Below, piece by piece: positions 8,405-15,213 of a stretch of DNA of 37,685 nt. The stretch lies in the NCBI GenBank assembly GCA_047972265.1, contig JBKEAM010000100.1, forward strand, positions 1 through 37,685, in the 5' to 3' direction. A program made the position numbers and the translations under genes. This DNA comes from JAAYCI01 sp047972265. Its GTDB lineage: Bacteria; Bacillota; Clostridia; Oscillospirales; Ruminococcaceae. The notes beneath the pieces were generated by a model. The model was not told the origin of the DNA, made no database searches, and saw nothing but the letters and a program-made list of their open reading frames with translations. Within the stretch, counting starts at the first letter, position 1, and each line of letters opens with the position of its first letter.

Positions 8405-9856
8405 ATGGAAATACAGCTAAAAAGCTTTGCTTCGGGGTACGAGCTGGAACATTTAACCCGTGTATTTTACCCCGGTGCCGTCCTGCGCAAAACAGGCGGT
8501 ACACGGGGTGTGTTGGTATATGCGCGCATGGGCACACGCCATATGGCTGTGGGGGTGCGTACCGGCACTGCCGTATACCTGCAAAAGGCAGACGCCACAC
8601 AGCCGCAGGCCCAGCGCATTTTGGTGCGTATGCTGTACAACCTTTTGCGTACAGCCACCGGCCAGCGCCCGCCCTGGGGTATGCTTACCGGGGTAAGGCC
8701 GGTAAGCTTTTTGCGCCACAGCCTGCAAAAAGGCGGGCCGCAGGGTGCGCAAAGAGAATTGGTGGAGTACTTTGATGTTTCGGGAGAAAAATACAACCTT
8801 GCCTGCTTGGTGGAGCAGCAGCAGCGCCCGGTATTGGCGGCGGCGCAGGATAACGATTACAGCCTGTATGTGTCCATTCCGTTTTGCCCCAGCCGGTGCA
8901 GCTATTGCAGCTTTGTGTCTAAAACCATTGGCAGCGAGGGGCAGCTTGCCCAGCCTTACCTGCAGGCGCTTAAACAAGAGCTTGCCTGTACGGCGCAGGT
9001 GGCGCAAAACGCGGGGCTGCAGCTTGCCAGCATTTATGTGGGGGGCGGTACACCCACATCGCTAAATGCCGAAGGGCTGGAGTTTTTGCTGCAAAGCATT
9101 GCCCAGTATTTTGATACAAGTGCCGTGGCGGAGTATACCGTAGAAGCCGGCCGCCCCGATTGTACCGATTATCAAAAACTGGAACTGCTGCATACCTACG
9201 GGGTGAGCCGTATTTCTATTAACCCGCAAACCATGCAGGATGAAGTACTGCTGGGCATTGGCCGACGCCATACCGCGCAGGATGTGGTACGCTGCTACGA
9301 GGACGCTCGCCGCGCAGGGCATAAAAGCATTAATATGGATTTGATTGCCGGGCTGCCGGGCGATACGGCGGCAGGCTTTGCCGATACACTTACACAGGTA
9401 CTGGCATTAAACCCCGAAAATATCACGGTGCATACCCTTACAAAAAAGCGGGCGTCTGACCTTGCAAAGGAAGAATTGCTGCAAAACGATGTGGCCCTTA
9501 TGCTACAGCAGGGCTACCCGCGGCTGCAGGCGGCGGGCTATTTGCCCTACTATATGTACCGCCAAAAGGGCACCCTGCAAAATATGGAAAACACCGGTTG
9601 GACACGCCCGGGCTATGCAGGGCTGTACAATATACATATAATGGAAGAAATGCAAACCATTTTGGCAACCGGGGCAGGGGCCTCTACCAAGCTGGTGGCG
9701 CCGCAGGGGCGGCGTATGCAGCGCATATTTAACTATAAATACCCGGCCGAGTACATACGTATGTTTGACGAAGTGCTGGCCAGAAAGAAAGAGGTGGAAA
9801 AGTTTTATGTCGGCAATCTGGATACCCAAACGACTGGTAGAAGTAAGCCTGATTAA
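8405..9856 (+). CDS. hemZ: Coproporphyrinogen dehydrogenase HemZ, radical SAM
   Basis: HemZ is a radical-SAM enzyme of the oxygen-independent coproporphyrinogen III oxidase family. The 483 residues include an N-terminal HemZ-specific domain ('YELEHLTRVFYPGA'), the [4Fe-4S] motif CPSRCSYC (C161, C165, C168 from this start), 'YVGGGTPTSL' typical of HemN-like SAM binding, and 'NMDLIAGLPGD'. The ATG at 8405 is preferred to the TTG at 8393: AGAGG at 8388-8392 abuts the TTG, and the ATG begins the conserved 'MEIQLKSF' opening. No other heme genes are visible, and HemN-like proteins can have other roles, so the physiological substrate is inferred from family only. hisS-aspS, which often follow in Clostridia, do not follow here. 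Confidence 0.9.
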   Translation: MEIQLKSFASGYELEHLTRVFYPGAVLRKTGGTRGVLVYARMGTRHMAVGVRTGTAVYLQKADATQPQAQRILVRMLYNLLRTATGQRPPWGMLTGVRPVSFLRHSLQKGGPQGAQRELVEYFDVSGEKYNLACLVEQQQRPVLAAAQDNDYSLYVSIPFCPSRCSYCSFVSKTIGSEGQLAQPYLQALKQELACTAQVAQNAGLQLASIYVGGGTPTSLNAEGLEFLLQSIAQYFDTSAVAEYTVEAGRPDCTDYQKLELLHTYGVSRISINPQTMQDEVLLGIGRRHTAQDVVRCYEDARRAGHKSINMDLIAGLPGDTAAGFADTLTQVLALNPENITVHTLTKKRASDLAKEELLQNDVALMLQQGYPRLQAAGYLPYYMYRQKGTLQNMENTGWTRPGYAGLYNIHIMEEMQTILATGAGASTKLVAPQGRRMQRIFNYKYPAEYIRMFDEVLARKKEVEKFYVGNLDTQTTGRSKPD

Positions 9857-10730
9857 CATGGCAGCCGAAAAACCCAAGGGGTTTGTACGCTACTGCGAAA
9901 TGGAGTACGAGGGGCGTATACACGCTGCCGCCTCTGAAATTGCAGAGTCTGGCAGTAAGGTTATTATGCTTACGGGGCCATCGGCCTCGGGCAAAACAAC
10001 AACGGCACACAAAATATCGCATGCGCTGTGCCACATGGGTGTGCCCTGCACAGTTGTAAGCTTAGATAATTTTTATAAAAATATCGATGATTATCCCCGC
10101 CTGCCCGACGGTAATAAGGATTACGAAAATATTACCGCGCTGGATGTGCCCGAAATCCACCGCTGCCTGCTGGCATTGGTGCAGGAAGGGCAGGCAGAAA
10201 TGCCCGAGTTTGATTTTAAGGCAGAAATGCGTATGCCCACCCGGCACACCCTCTCTTTACAGGGGGGCGTGGTTATTGTAGAGGGCATACACGCCCTAAA
10301 CCCGCAGCTTACCAATGTAATGCCCGAGGGCAGTGTATACAAAGTGTATGCGGGCCTGCGGGAGGAATACTCTCATGGCGGCCAGCGCTTATTGCCCACC
10401 CGGGATGTGCGCCTTGCGCGCCGCATGGTGCGGGACAATAAGTTTAGAGGGCACAGCCTGGAAAAAACCATTGATATGTGGGACGCTGTTTGCAAGGGTG
10501 AAGATTTGTACATCAAGGCATATAAACCCTATGCCGATTTATTGTTTGATACCTCTTTTAGCTACGAGATATGTGTGCTGGCACCCTTTGTTACCTCTCT
10601 GCAGGGCCAATTAGGAGACAGCCATGCAGGCCTGCTGCTAAACAGCCTTGCTGAGCGCTTTGCCCTGTGTACCCCCATTAAAGAGAGCTTTATACCGGCA
10701 GCCTCTATGCTGCGGGAATTTATTGGTTAA
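9807..10730 (+). CDS. Uridine kinase-like nucleoside kinase
   Basis: This is a P-loop kinase of the phosphoribulokinase/uridine kinase family. With the ATG at 9807 it is 307 residues, with Walker A GPSASGKTT near 57-65, the uridine-kinase-like substrate segment 'VVSLDNFYKN', a Walker-B-like strand 'VVIVEGIHALN' and 'LARRMVRDNKFRGHS' in the lid. AGAGGTGG about ten bases upstream of 9807 favours that start, which places the first 50 bases inside the end of hemZ. An alternative ATG at 9858 has only a poor ribosome site but would avoid the overlap. It corresponds to the shorter clostridial nucleoside-kinase form lacking the threonyl-tRNA-synthetase-like TGS domain. The nucleoside preference is not readable from sequence. 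Confidence 0.85.
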   Translation: MSAIWIPKRLVEVSLINMAAEKPKGFVRYCEMEYEGRIHAAASEIAESGSKVIMLTGPSASGKTTTAHKISHALCHMGVPCTVVSLDNFYKNIDDYPRLPDGNKDYENITALDVPEIHRCLLALVQEGQAEMPEFDFKAEMRMPTRHTLSLQGGVVIVEGIHALNPQLTNVMPEGSVYKVYAGLREEYSHGGQRLLPTRDVRLARRMVRDNKFRGHSLEKTIDMWDAVCKGEDLYIKAYKPYADLLFDTSFSYEICVLAPFVTSLQGQLGDSHAGLLLNSLAERFALCTPIKESFIPAASMLREFIG

Positions 10731-10748
10731 ACCTGCAAAAAAAGGGGC

Positions 10749-10778
10749 TTGTTAATTGTGTGCCTGTAGGTTTATACT
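10749..10778 (+). promoter_or_regulatory. Candidate sigma-A promoter for the zinc-ribbon gene
   Basis: TTGTTA at 10749-10754 and TATACT at 10773-10778 are separated by 18 bases and lie about 90 bases upstream of the zinc-ribbon gene. This is a weak -35 with a good -10. No other promoter-like pair was seen in this 137-base gap. Confidence 0.45.
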
Positions 10779-10867
10779 GTTGAGACACACATTGGCAGTG
10801 CTGCTTTTTAGCATACGCGCTTGTGCAGGCGTTGGCCAGCAAACACCTGGCCCGAAAGGAGACAACA

Positions 10868-11230
10868 ATGGCAGATTCTTTTGAAAAACTAAAAAAAACC
10901 AGCGGTAAAATGTTGGATGTAGCGGGACGGTCGGTAAACAAACTGGCCGAAAAAGGCAAAACCGAGCTGGACCGTGTGGCAATAAAACGCCGCGTAGCCA
11001 AAGCCGAGCGCCAACTGGGTACGCTGGTGTACACCCTGCGCAAAACAGGGCAAACCAACGAGCCGCTGGTGGGCCGTTATATGGAAGAAATTGACACCGC
11101 CCGGCGGCAGCTTTCGGAGCTGGAAAAGACGAATAAAGAGACAATTTTGGTACACTCCTGTTCTTCTTGCGGGGCGGAGGTCTCTGGAGGCGCCATATTT
11201 TGTGGCCGGTGCGGTAAAAAATTATCCTAA
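10868..11230 (+). CDS. Small coiled-coil protein with C-terminal zinc ribbon
   Basis: The 120-residue product is not a named protein. Residues 1-90 are charged and helical, with probable coiled coil in the AERQLGTLVYTLRKTG and YMEEIDTARRQLSELE stretches. The last 25 residues form a zinc ribbon with two CxxC knuckles (CSSCGAEV and CGRCGKKLS). The ATG at 10868 has AAAGGAG eight bases upstream, so the in-frame extension upstream of it is not used. Such zinc-ribbon plus helix proteins are common in Clostridia and have no assigned function. It stands alone between the nucleoside kinase and mazG. Confidence 0.8.
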   Translation: MADSFEKLKKTSGKMLDVAGRSVNKLAEKGKTELDRVAIKRRVAKAERQLGTLVYTLRKTGQTNEPLVGRYMEEIDTARRQLSELEKTNKETILVHSCSSCGAEVSGGAIFCGRCGKKLS

Positions 11231-11371
11231 AACCAGGGGCGCTGTTTGGATAAAGCAGCTAAACCCGGCAAAAAACAGCGAAAAAAAGACAAAAAGAAAC
11301 AAAAAGCCTTGAAAACCAAAGGCCTATAATGTAAAATAACTGTAGCCTTTGGAGCGGTAACGAGGATAAAG

Positions 11372-12169
11372 ATGGAATTTGAGTTGAAAGCCAGATACGA
11401 CATTGGAGATTTGGTAGAGATTATTGCAGTGCTGCGCGCCCCAAACGGATGCCCGTGGGACAGGGAGCAAACGCACGCATCTATTCGCAAAAACCTGATA
11501 GAAGAAACCTACGAAGTTGCAGAGGCGATTGACACAAACGATACCGGGCTGCTTTTAGAAGAACTGGGCGATTTGCTGATGCAGGTGCTGATGCACGCGC
11601 AGATGGAAGCAGAGCAAGGGCACTTTACCTTTGACGATGTGTGCAACGAGGTATCGCAAAAGCTGGTTTACCGGCACCCGCATGTGTTTGGCGATGTAAC
11701 GGCAAACGATTCGGACACGGTGCTGCGCAACTGGGAAGATTTGAAAAATGCCGAAAAAGGCCGCCAAACAGCAGCCGATAGGCTGGAAAGCGTGCCCGCC
11801 GGATTGCCTGCGCTCATGCGCAGTCAAAAAGTGCAAAAACGCGCGGCAGATTTTGGCTTTAGCTATGCAGATACTGCCGAGGCAATGATTGATTTACGCA
11901 GCGAGGTTGAAGAGCTGCAGCAGGCATTGCAATTGCAGCAGGGCGTAGAGCACGAAGCAGGCGATGTGCTTTTTGCCGCGGTAAATGTGGCAAGGCAGGC
12001 CGGTATTGATGCCGAAGAGGCGCTTACACGCAGCTGCAACCGTTTTGTGCAGCGGGTAGAGTTTGCCGAAGAACAGGCACAGCAAGAGGGCCAGCCCTTA
12101 CAGCAGGCCAGCCGGGCGCAGTTAGACGGATTTTGGAAAAGCGCCAAGCAAAGGCAAAAAAACCTATAA
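11372..12169 (+). CDS. mazG: Nucleoside triphosphate pyrophosphohydrolase MazG
   Basis: MazG hydrolyses NTPs and dNTPs to the monophosphate plus PPi and cleans the nucleotide pool. The 265-residue protein has two MazG folds. The first has the motif 'LRAPNGCPWDREQTHASI' followed by the metal-binding helix 'LIEETYEVAEAID' and 'LLEELGDLLMQVLMHAQ'. The second, C-terminal copy has 'SEVEELQQAL' and 'EHEAGDVLFAAVNVAR'. It heads the conserved mazG-hup-rqcP-divIC-yabR group. In B. subtilis the equivalent gene (yabN) carries an extra N-terminal methyltransferase domain, which is absent here. GAGG lies about ten bases before the ATG. Confidence 0.94.
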   Translation: MEFELKARYDIGDLVEIIAVLRAPNGCPWDREQTHASIRKNLIEETYEVAEAIDTNDTGLLLEELGDLLMQVLMHAQMEAEQGHFTFDDVCNEVSQKLVYRHPHVFGDVTANDSDTVLRNWEDLKNAEKGRQTAADRLESVPAGLPALMRSQKVQKRAADFGFSYADTAEAMIDLRSEVEELQQALQLQQGVEHEAGDVLFAAVNVARQAGIDAEEALTRSCNRFVQRVEFAEEQAQQEGQPLQQASRAQLDGFWKSAKQRQKNL

Positions 12170-12195
12170 TTGGGTTATTAACAGTGGTTCCCCCA

Positions 12196-12211
12196 GCAGA
12201 GGTTGCTCTGC
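12196..12211 (+). promoter_or_regulatory. Dyad in the hup upstream region
   Basis: GCAGAG and CTCTGC form a perfect six-base inverted repeat with a GTTG loop, 43 bases upstream of the HU start. It could be an RNA hairpin or an operator. There is no U-run, so it is not a terminator for mazG. Confidence 0.3.
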
Positions 12212-12253
12212 GAACGTATATACTATTTTAAAAACATGTTGGAGGTAAGTTTT

Positions 12254-12529
12254 ATGACTAAAAACGATCTCGTGGCGAATGTCGCCGAAGCCGCCGGTCT
12301 TTCCAAGAAAGATGCCGACAAGGCTGTAGCAGCAGTACTGGAATCCATCACCAACGCCCTCAAAGCAGGCGATAAGGTATCTTTGGTTGGCTTTGGCACC
12401 TTCGAAACCCGTCATCGTCCGGCTCGCAAAGGCCGCAATCCTCAAACAAAAGAGACCATTGACATTCCTGCAACCACAGCTCCTGCTTTTAAAGCCGGTA
12501 AAGCTTTAAAGGATGCCGTTGCAAAGTAA
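12254..12529 (+). CDS. hup: HU family nucleoid-associated DNA-binding protein
   Basis: HU bends and compacts DNA as a dimer. The 91 residues match the family end to end: 'MTKNDLVANVAEAAGLSKKDADKA' helices, 'VSLVGFGTFETRHRPARKGRNPQT' with the conserved GFG turn and the basic DNA-contacting arm, the arm-tip proline in 'IDIPATTAPAFKAGKALKDAV', and a C-terminal lysine. GGAGGTAAG is ideally placed before the ATG at 12254. Codon use is richer in C-ending and AAG codons than in its neighbours, as expected for a very highly expressed gene. A strong terminator follows directly, so much of its mRNA probably ends there. Confidence 0.96.
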   Translation: MTKNDLVANVAEAAGLSKKDADKAVAAVLESITNALKAGDKVSLVGFGTFETRHRPARKGRNPQTKETIDIPATTAPAFKAGKALKDAVAK

Positions 12530-12545
12530 TTTTGTTTAATAAAGG

Positions 12546-12573
12546 GGCAGCCGTATTTACGGCTGCCTTTTTT
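12546..12573 (+). terminator. Intrinsic terminator after hup
   Basis: GGCAGCCGTA and TACGGCTGCC form a tight hairpin followed directly by TTTTTT. It lies between hup and rqcP, ending 28 bases before the rqcP start, so rqcP is reached by read-through or by another promoter. Confidence 0.9.
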
Positions 12574-12601
12574 CGTATAATCGGCTTCAAAAGGAGTTTT
12601 T

Positions 12602-12844
12602 ATGAGAATCGACAAGTTTTTAAAAGTATCTCGCCTTGTAAAAAGGCGCACCGTTGCAAACGAAGTAGCCGATGCGGGCCGTATAAATGTAAATGGGCGG
12701 CAGGTAAAGGCAAGCTATGCTGTAAAGGTGGGCGATGTAATAGAGGTTGGCTTTGGCAACCGTCCTATAAAGGCAAAGGTATTGTCTTTGGATGTGCCGG
12801 TGGGCAAAGAGATAGCCCGCGAAATGTACGAAATTTTAGAGTAA
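12602..12844 (+). CDS. rqcP: S4-domain RNA-binding protein RqcP (YabO/Hsp15-like)
   Basis: The 80-residue product is a single S4 RNA-binding domain: 'MRIDKFLKVSRLVKRRTVANEVADAGRI' followed by 'NVNGRQVKASYAVKVGDVIEV'. In Bacillus, RqcP (YabO) binds stalled 50S subunits and supports poly-alanine tailing by RqcH during ribosome quality control. Position downstream of mazG and upstream of divIC matches the Bacillus order mazG-rqcP-yabP-yabQ-divIC-yabR, although yabP and yabQ are missing here. AAGGAG precedes the ATG. The C-terminus is slightly longer than the minimal domain, with a short acidic tail. Confidence 0.9.
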   Translation: MRIDKFLKVSRLVKRRTVANEVADAGRINVNGRQVKASYAVKVGDVIEVGFGNRPIKAKVLSLDVPVGKEIAREMYEILE

Positions 12845-13057
12845 GGCCGCTATGGGCTGTAAACCTGTAAAAAGGCAAAAACAGCCTAATTTGCCTTATA
12901 TAAAGCGCATTTTTGCATTTAAATACAAAAAAACGGGCGGGTTTTGCTTTTTTAAGCAATTTTGCCCCCCTAATAAGCAACAAAGGCTTGCAAACGCCGG
13001 ATTTGCTGTTGTATAATGACTTCAATAGCCGGGGCACAGATAATGGGAGACAATTAC
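12845..13057 (+). other. Gap between rqcP and divIC where yabP and yabQ usually lie
   Basis: No open reading frame resembling the sporulation proteins YabP or YabQ remains. The gap contains an eight-base stem (AAGGCAAA at 12872-12879 with TTTGCCTT at 12890-12897) lacking a U-run. It also contains a second hairpin around 12934-12970 whose U-run would lie on the minus strand, and the divIC promoter. Confidence 0.6.
12988..13017 (+). promoter_or_regulatory. divIC: Sigma-A promoter of divIC
   Basis: TTGCAA at 12988-12993 and a perfect TATAAT at 13012-13017 are separated by 18 bases. Transcription would start near 13024. The in-frame ATG at 13016 lies inside the -10 element and therefore cannot be the divIC start. 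Confidence 0.7.
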
Positions 13058-13366
13058 GTGGCTAAAGAAACAACAAAACAAAAAAAGAAAGGCGGCGTTG
13101 GCCGTTTTATAGTGGGTATTGCTTTGGCTGGCGCGGTTATATATTTGGTAGCGGCGCTGGTAAGCGGCCGCATGCAAATGGCCTCTATGCAGGCGGATTT
13201 GGATGCGATAGAAAAGCAAACACAGCAGATGGAAGCCCTAAATGCTGAGTTGCAAGAACTGGCTGATTCTGGCGATGTGGATGCGTACATAGAGCGTATA
13301 GCACGCGAAAAACTGGGATATGTACGCCCGGGAGACCGGGTGTTTGTAGATATGACCGGCCAGTAA
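13058..13366 (+). CDS. divIC: Septum formation initiator DivIC/FtsB family
   Basis: DivIC is a bitopic divisome protein that, with FtsL and DivIB, activates septal peptidoglycan synthesis. The 102-residue product has a basic cytoplasmic stretch (KETTKQKKKGG), one membrane segment (about 15-36), an extracytoplasmic coiled coil ('MASMQADLDAIEKQTQQMEA'), and the family's C-terminal 'ERIAREKLGYVRPGDRVFV'. The GTG at 13058 is chosen because GGGAGA lies seven bases upstream. The ATG at 13043 has no site, and an ATG at 13016 lies inside the promoter. Its position between rqcP and yabR is conserved. Confidence 0.88.
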   Translation: MAKETTKQKKKGGVGRFIVGIALAGAVIYLVAALVSGRMQMASMQADLDAIEKQTQQMEALNAELQELADSGDVDAYIERIAREKLGYVRPGDRVFVDMTGQ

Positions 13367-13453
13367 GCCTGGCCGGGTATTGTTTTACACAAGGGGTTTT
13401 ACAGGTTACGGCAACAGGTGCCGTACAAATATAGTAGGAGGATGCTAGAGTAG

Positions 13454-13882
13454 ATGCAGCTTGAGGTAGGCGCAATTGTAGAGGGCAAGGTTACCGGCGT
13501 TAAAAAATTTGGGGCTTTTGTGCGGCTCCCCAACGGCACCACCGGTATGGTGCATATTTCGGAGGTTAGCTCTGAATATATCCAGGAACTGACGGATGTT
13601 TTGTCTGAAGGGCAGGCTGTAAAGGTAAAAGTGCTTAGCATTACCCCCGAGGGTAAGGTAGCGCTTTCTGTAAAGCGCGCCATGGATAAACCCCCGCGTC
13701 CCGCCCGCCCCGCCCATGCGGATCAGGGCAAGGTATGGCAGCCAAAGGCATCACAGTCTGGCGGCAGCCTCACTTTTGAGGATATGATGTCTAAGTTTAA
13801 AACCCAAAGCGAAGAAAAAATTAGCGACCTGCGCCGTGTAACAGAGGCGCGCCGCGGAGGCGGATATTCTCGCCGCAAATAA
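13454..13882 (+). CDS. S1-domain RNA-binding protein (YabR homologue)
   Basis: The 142-residue protein opens with an S1 RNA-binding domain: 'EVGAIVEGKVTGVKKFGAFVRL' followed by 'GMVHISEVSSEYI' and 'VKVKVLSITPEGKVALSVKRA'. It continues into a proline/arginine-rich linker and ends in 'LTFEDMMSKFKTQSEEKISDLRR' plus a basic tail, the arrangement usual in clostridial YabR proteins. YabR probably associates with ribosomes or RNA; its exact role is unknown. The ATG at 13454 is preceded by AGGAGG with a long spacing (about 11 bases). Closer to that site an in-frame ATG at 13442 gives only Met-Leu-Glu before a TAG, so it is a three-codon dead end. Confidence 0.9.
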   Translation: MQLEVGAIVEGKVTGVKKFGAFVRLPNGTTGMVHISEVSSEYIQELTDVLSEGQAVKVKVLSITPEGKVALSVKRAMDKPPRPARPAHADQGKVWQPKASQSGGSLTFEDMMSKFKTQSEEKISDLRRVTEARRGGGYSRRK

Positions 13883-13890
13883 AAAGCAAA

Positions 13891-13921
13891 GGCGCACGGC
13901 AAATTAGCCGTGCGCCTTTTT
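13891..13921 (+). terminator. Intrinsic terminator of the mazG-yabR group
   Basis: GGCGCACGGC and GCCGTGCGCC form a perfect ten-base stem with an AAATTA loop followed by TTTTT. Confidence 0.95.
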
Positions 13922-14220
13922 GTTTGCAGGTAAAGTGCTGTTGGCAGCAAAATAAAAGTATCTCTGTAGCGTTTATCTTTGTATTTTAAAAGGCGGGATA
14001 TTTTAAAGCAATGTAAAAAAGGCCTTGCGTCTGATTATAAATAAAAAAAAACTAAAATAAGAAAATAGGCACCTAAACATAGCGCAAGGAGCAGGGGATA
14101 TAAAAAAGAGAGGCGCAAAACAAAACCGGTAAATATACGTTTTAACACAGGTATTTACGGCGCATTTGCGTAAAAAGGCACCGCGGAAGAATGTGATAAT
14201 TTTGCAAAACAACAAAAAGG
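13922..14220 (+). other. Non-coding stretch upstream of hpf
   Basis: This is an AT-rich region with no credible gene. The only longer frame is a minus-strand shadow that runs into hpf. CCTTGCG near 14021 and CGCAAGG near 14083 form a distant seven-base inverted repeat. Otherwise nothing was recognised before the dyad array that begins at 14221. Confidence 0.6.
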
Positions 14221-14287
14221 TACTGTTATATAATACAATTTTAGGGTATAATAACAGTACAGTATAAACCCTGTTTGTACTGTATAC
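14221..14287 (+). promoter_or_regulatory. hpf: hpf promoter region with repeated TACTGT/ACAGTA half-sites
   Basis: Two perfect TATAAT boxes (14229-14234 and 14247-14252) lie within an array of half-sites: TACTGT at 14221, ACAGTA at 14254, TACAGTA at 14258 and TACTGTA at 14278. The outer pair TACTGTTAT/ATAACAGTA brackets both -10 boxes, and the second pair TACAGTA/TACTGTA lies between the promoters and the ribosome site. No good -35 is spaced correctly to either box, so an activator or an alternative sigma factor is possible. The regulator is unidentified. Confidence 0.55.
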
Positions 14288-14308
14288 CCGACGAAGGAGG
14301 CACGACAT

Positions 14309-14839
14309 ATGAAAACTATTTGTAATGGACGCAAGGTTAACCTGAAAGACTCTTTTGTAGAACGCTGTGAAAAGCGTATGGCTAAGCTGGATAAGTTTTT
14401 TGGAGATAGCGCAGAAGCATTTGTTACGGTAATAGTAGAAAAAAACTATCAAAAGGTAGAAATTACAGTACGCGACAGCGGATTTGTGGCACGTGCCGAG
14501 CGCAGCGCCCCTCAAATGGAAGAAGCATTTGATTCAGCCGCAGATGTGCTGACCAAAAATATTGTTAAAAACCGCAAAAAACTTTCCGAAAAGCTCCACC
14601 GCACCATGCCGGTAGATGAATTTGTTGGCACAGAGGAATATACAACAGACGATGCCAACTACCATGTTATCCGTGAAAAACGCTTTGTGGTAAAACCCGC
14701 TATGGTAGACGAGGCCATTTTGCAAATGAATATGCTGGGCCACAGTTTTTACCTCTTCCGCGATGCGGACACAGACGAAATTAACGCTGTGTATGCCCGT
14801 AAAGATGGAAGCTATGGCTTGCTGGTGCCAGAAAAGTAA
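14309..14839 (+). CDS. hpf: Ribosome hibernation promoting factor, long form
   Basis: Long HPF dimerises 70S ribosomes into inactive 100S particles in starvation and stationary phase. The 176 residues have an N-terminal S30AE domain (about 1-100: 'NLKDSFVERCEKRMAKLDKFF' and 'VEITVRDSGFVARAERSA'), a short linker, and a C-terminal dimerisation domain ('VIREKRFVVKPAMVDEAILQ' and then 'YARKDGSYGLLVPEK'). The ATG has GAAGGAGG at normal spacing. The gene is monocistronic, with its own promoter array and terminator. This fits growth-phase control. Confidence 0.95.
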   Translation: MKTICNGRKVNLKDSFVERCEKRMAKLDKFFGDSAEAFVTVIVEKNYQKVEITVRDSGFVARAERSAPQMEEAFDSAADVLTKNIVKNRKKLSEKLHRTMPVDEFVGTEEYTTDDANYHVIREKRFVVKPAMVDEAILQMNMLGHSFYLFRDADTDEINAVYARKDGSYGLLVPEK

Positions 14840-14852
14840 AGTATAAAACCCA

Positions 14853-14880
14853 AGGCGCGCCGTTTGCGGCGCGCCTTTTT
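14853..14880 (+). terminator. Intrinsic terminator of hpf
   Basis: AGGCGCGCCG and CGGCGCGCCT form a ten-base stem with a TTTG loop and a run of five T. Confidence 0.95.
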
Positions 14881-15213
14881 CATTTAAAAACACAAAAGCG
14901 GCTGTTTACAGGCCATCTAAAAAATAAAGTTTACTACAGCAAAGCAGGTAGAAAATAGCAGGTGAATTTTATAGGGATACACAAATTAAAGAAAACTCTG
15001 TTTTCAAAAAAATAAAAACAAACATAAATACGACTATAATTGGTGCAAATGCTTTTTAAAAACTACGTTGCAAAGCAAAACATAAAACATTAGGCAGTGT
15101 TGAGAAAAATACAAATATAGTATAATAAAATCAAAGAAAACCGGATGCCCCTTATGTAAGCCCGCCCCCAATGCACAGCAAAATGGGGCCGCCGGACACT
15201 TGGAGGCGAAAGA
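14881..15213 (+). promoter_or_regulatory. Upstream region of the ptb-buk operon
   Basis: The gap is gene-free and AT-rich. A 15-base dyad GAAAAC-TCT-GTTTTC lies at 14991-15005. Candidate promoter elements are TTGAGA at 15100-15105 and TATAAT at 15121-15126, with a short 15-base spacer; another TATAAT at 15035 has no partner. The leader from about 15141 holds GCCCC and GGGGC segments that could pair. TTGGAGG precedes the ptb start. No recognisable riboswitch was found. Confidence 0.45.

Noticed and set aside
13016..13057. DivIC starting at the ATG at 13016
   Set aside because: That ATG is part of the TATAAT box of the divIC promoter, upstream of the expected transcript start.
14003..14515. 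Minus-strand frame of 170 codons overlapping hpf
   Set aside because: It covers the hpf promoter array and coding region in reverse, and its aromatic-rich product looks like a shadow of AT-rich DNA.
14991..15005. A CodY box for the branched-chain fermentation operon
   Set aside because: The half-sites run GAAAAC...GTTTTC, opposite in polarity to the CodY consensus.
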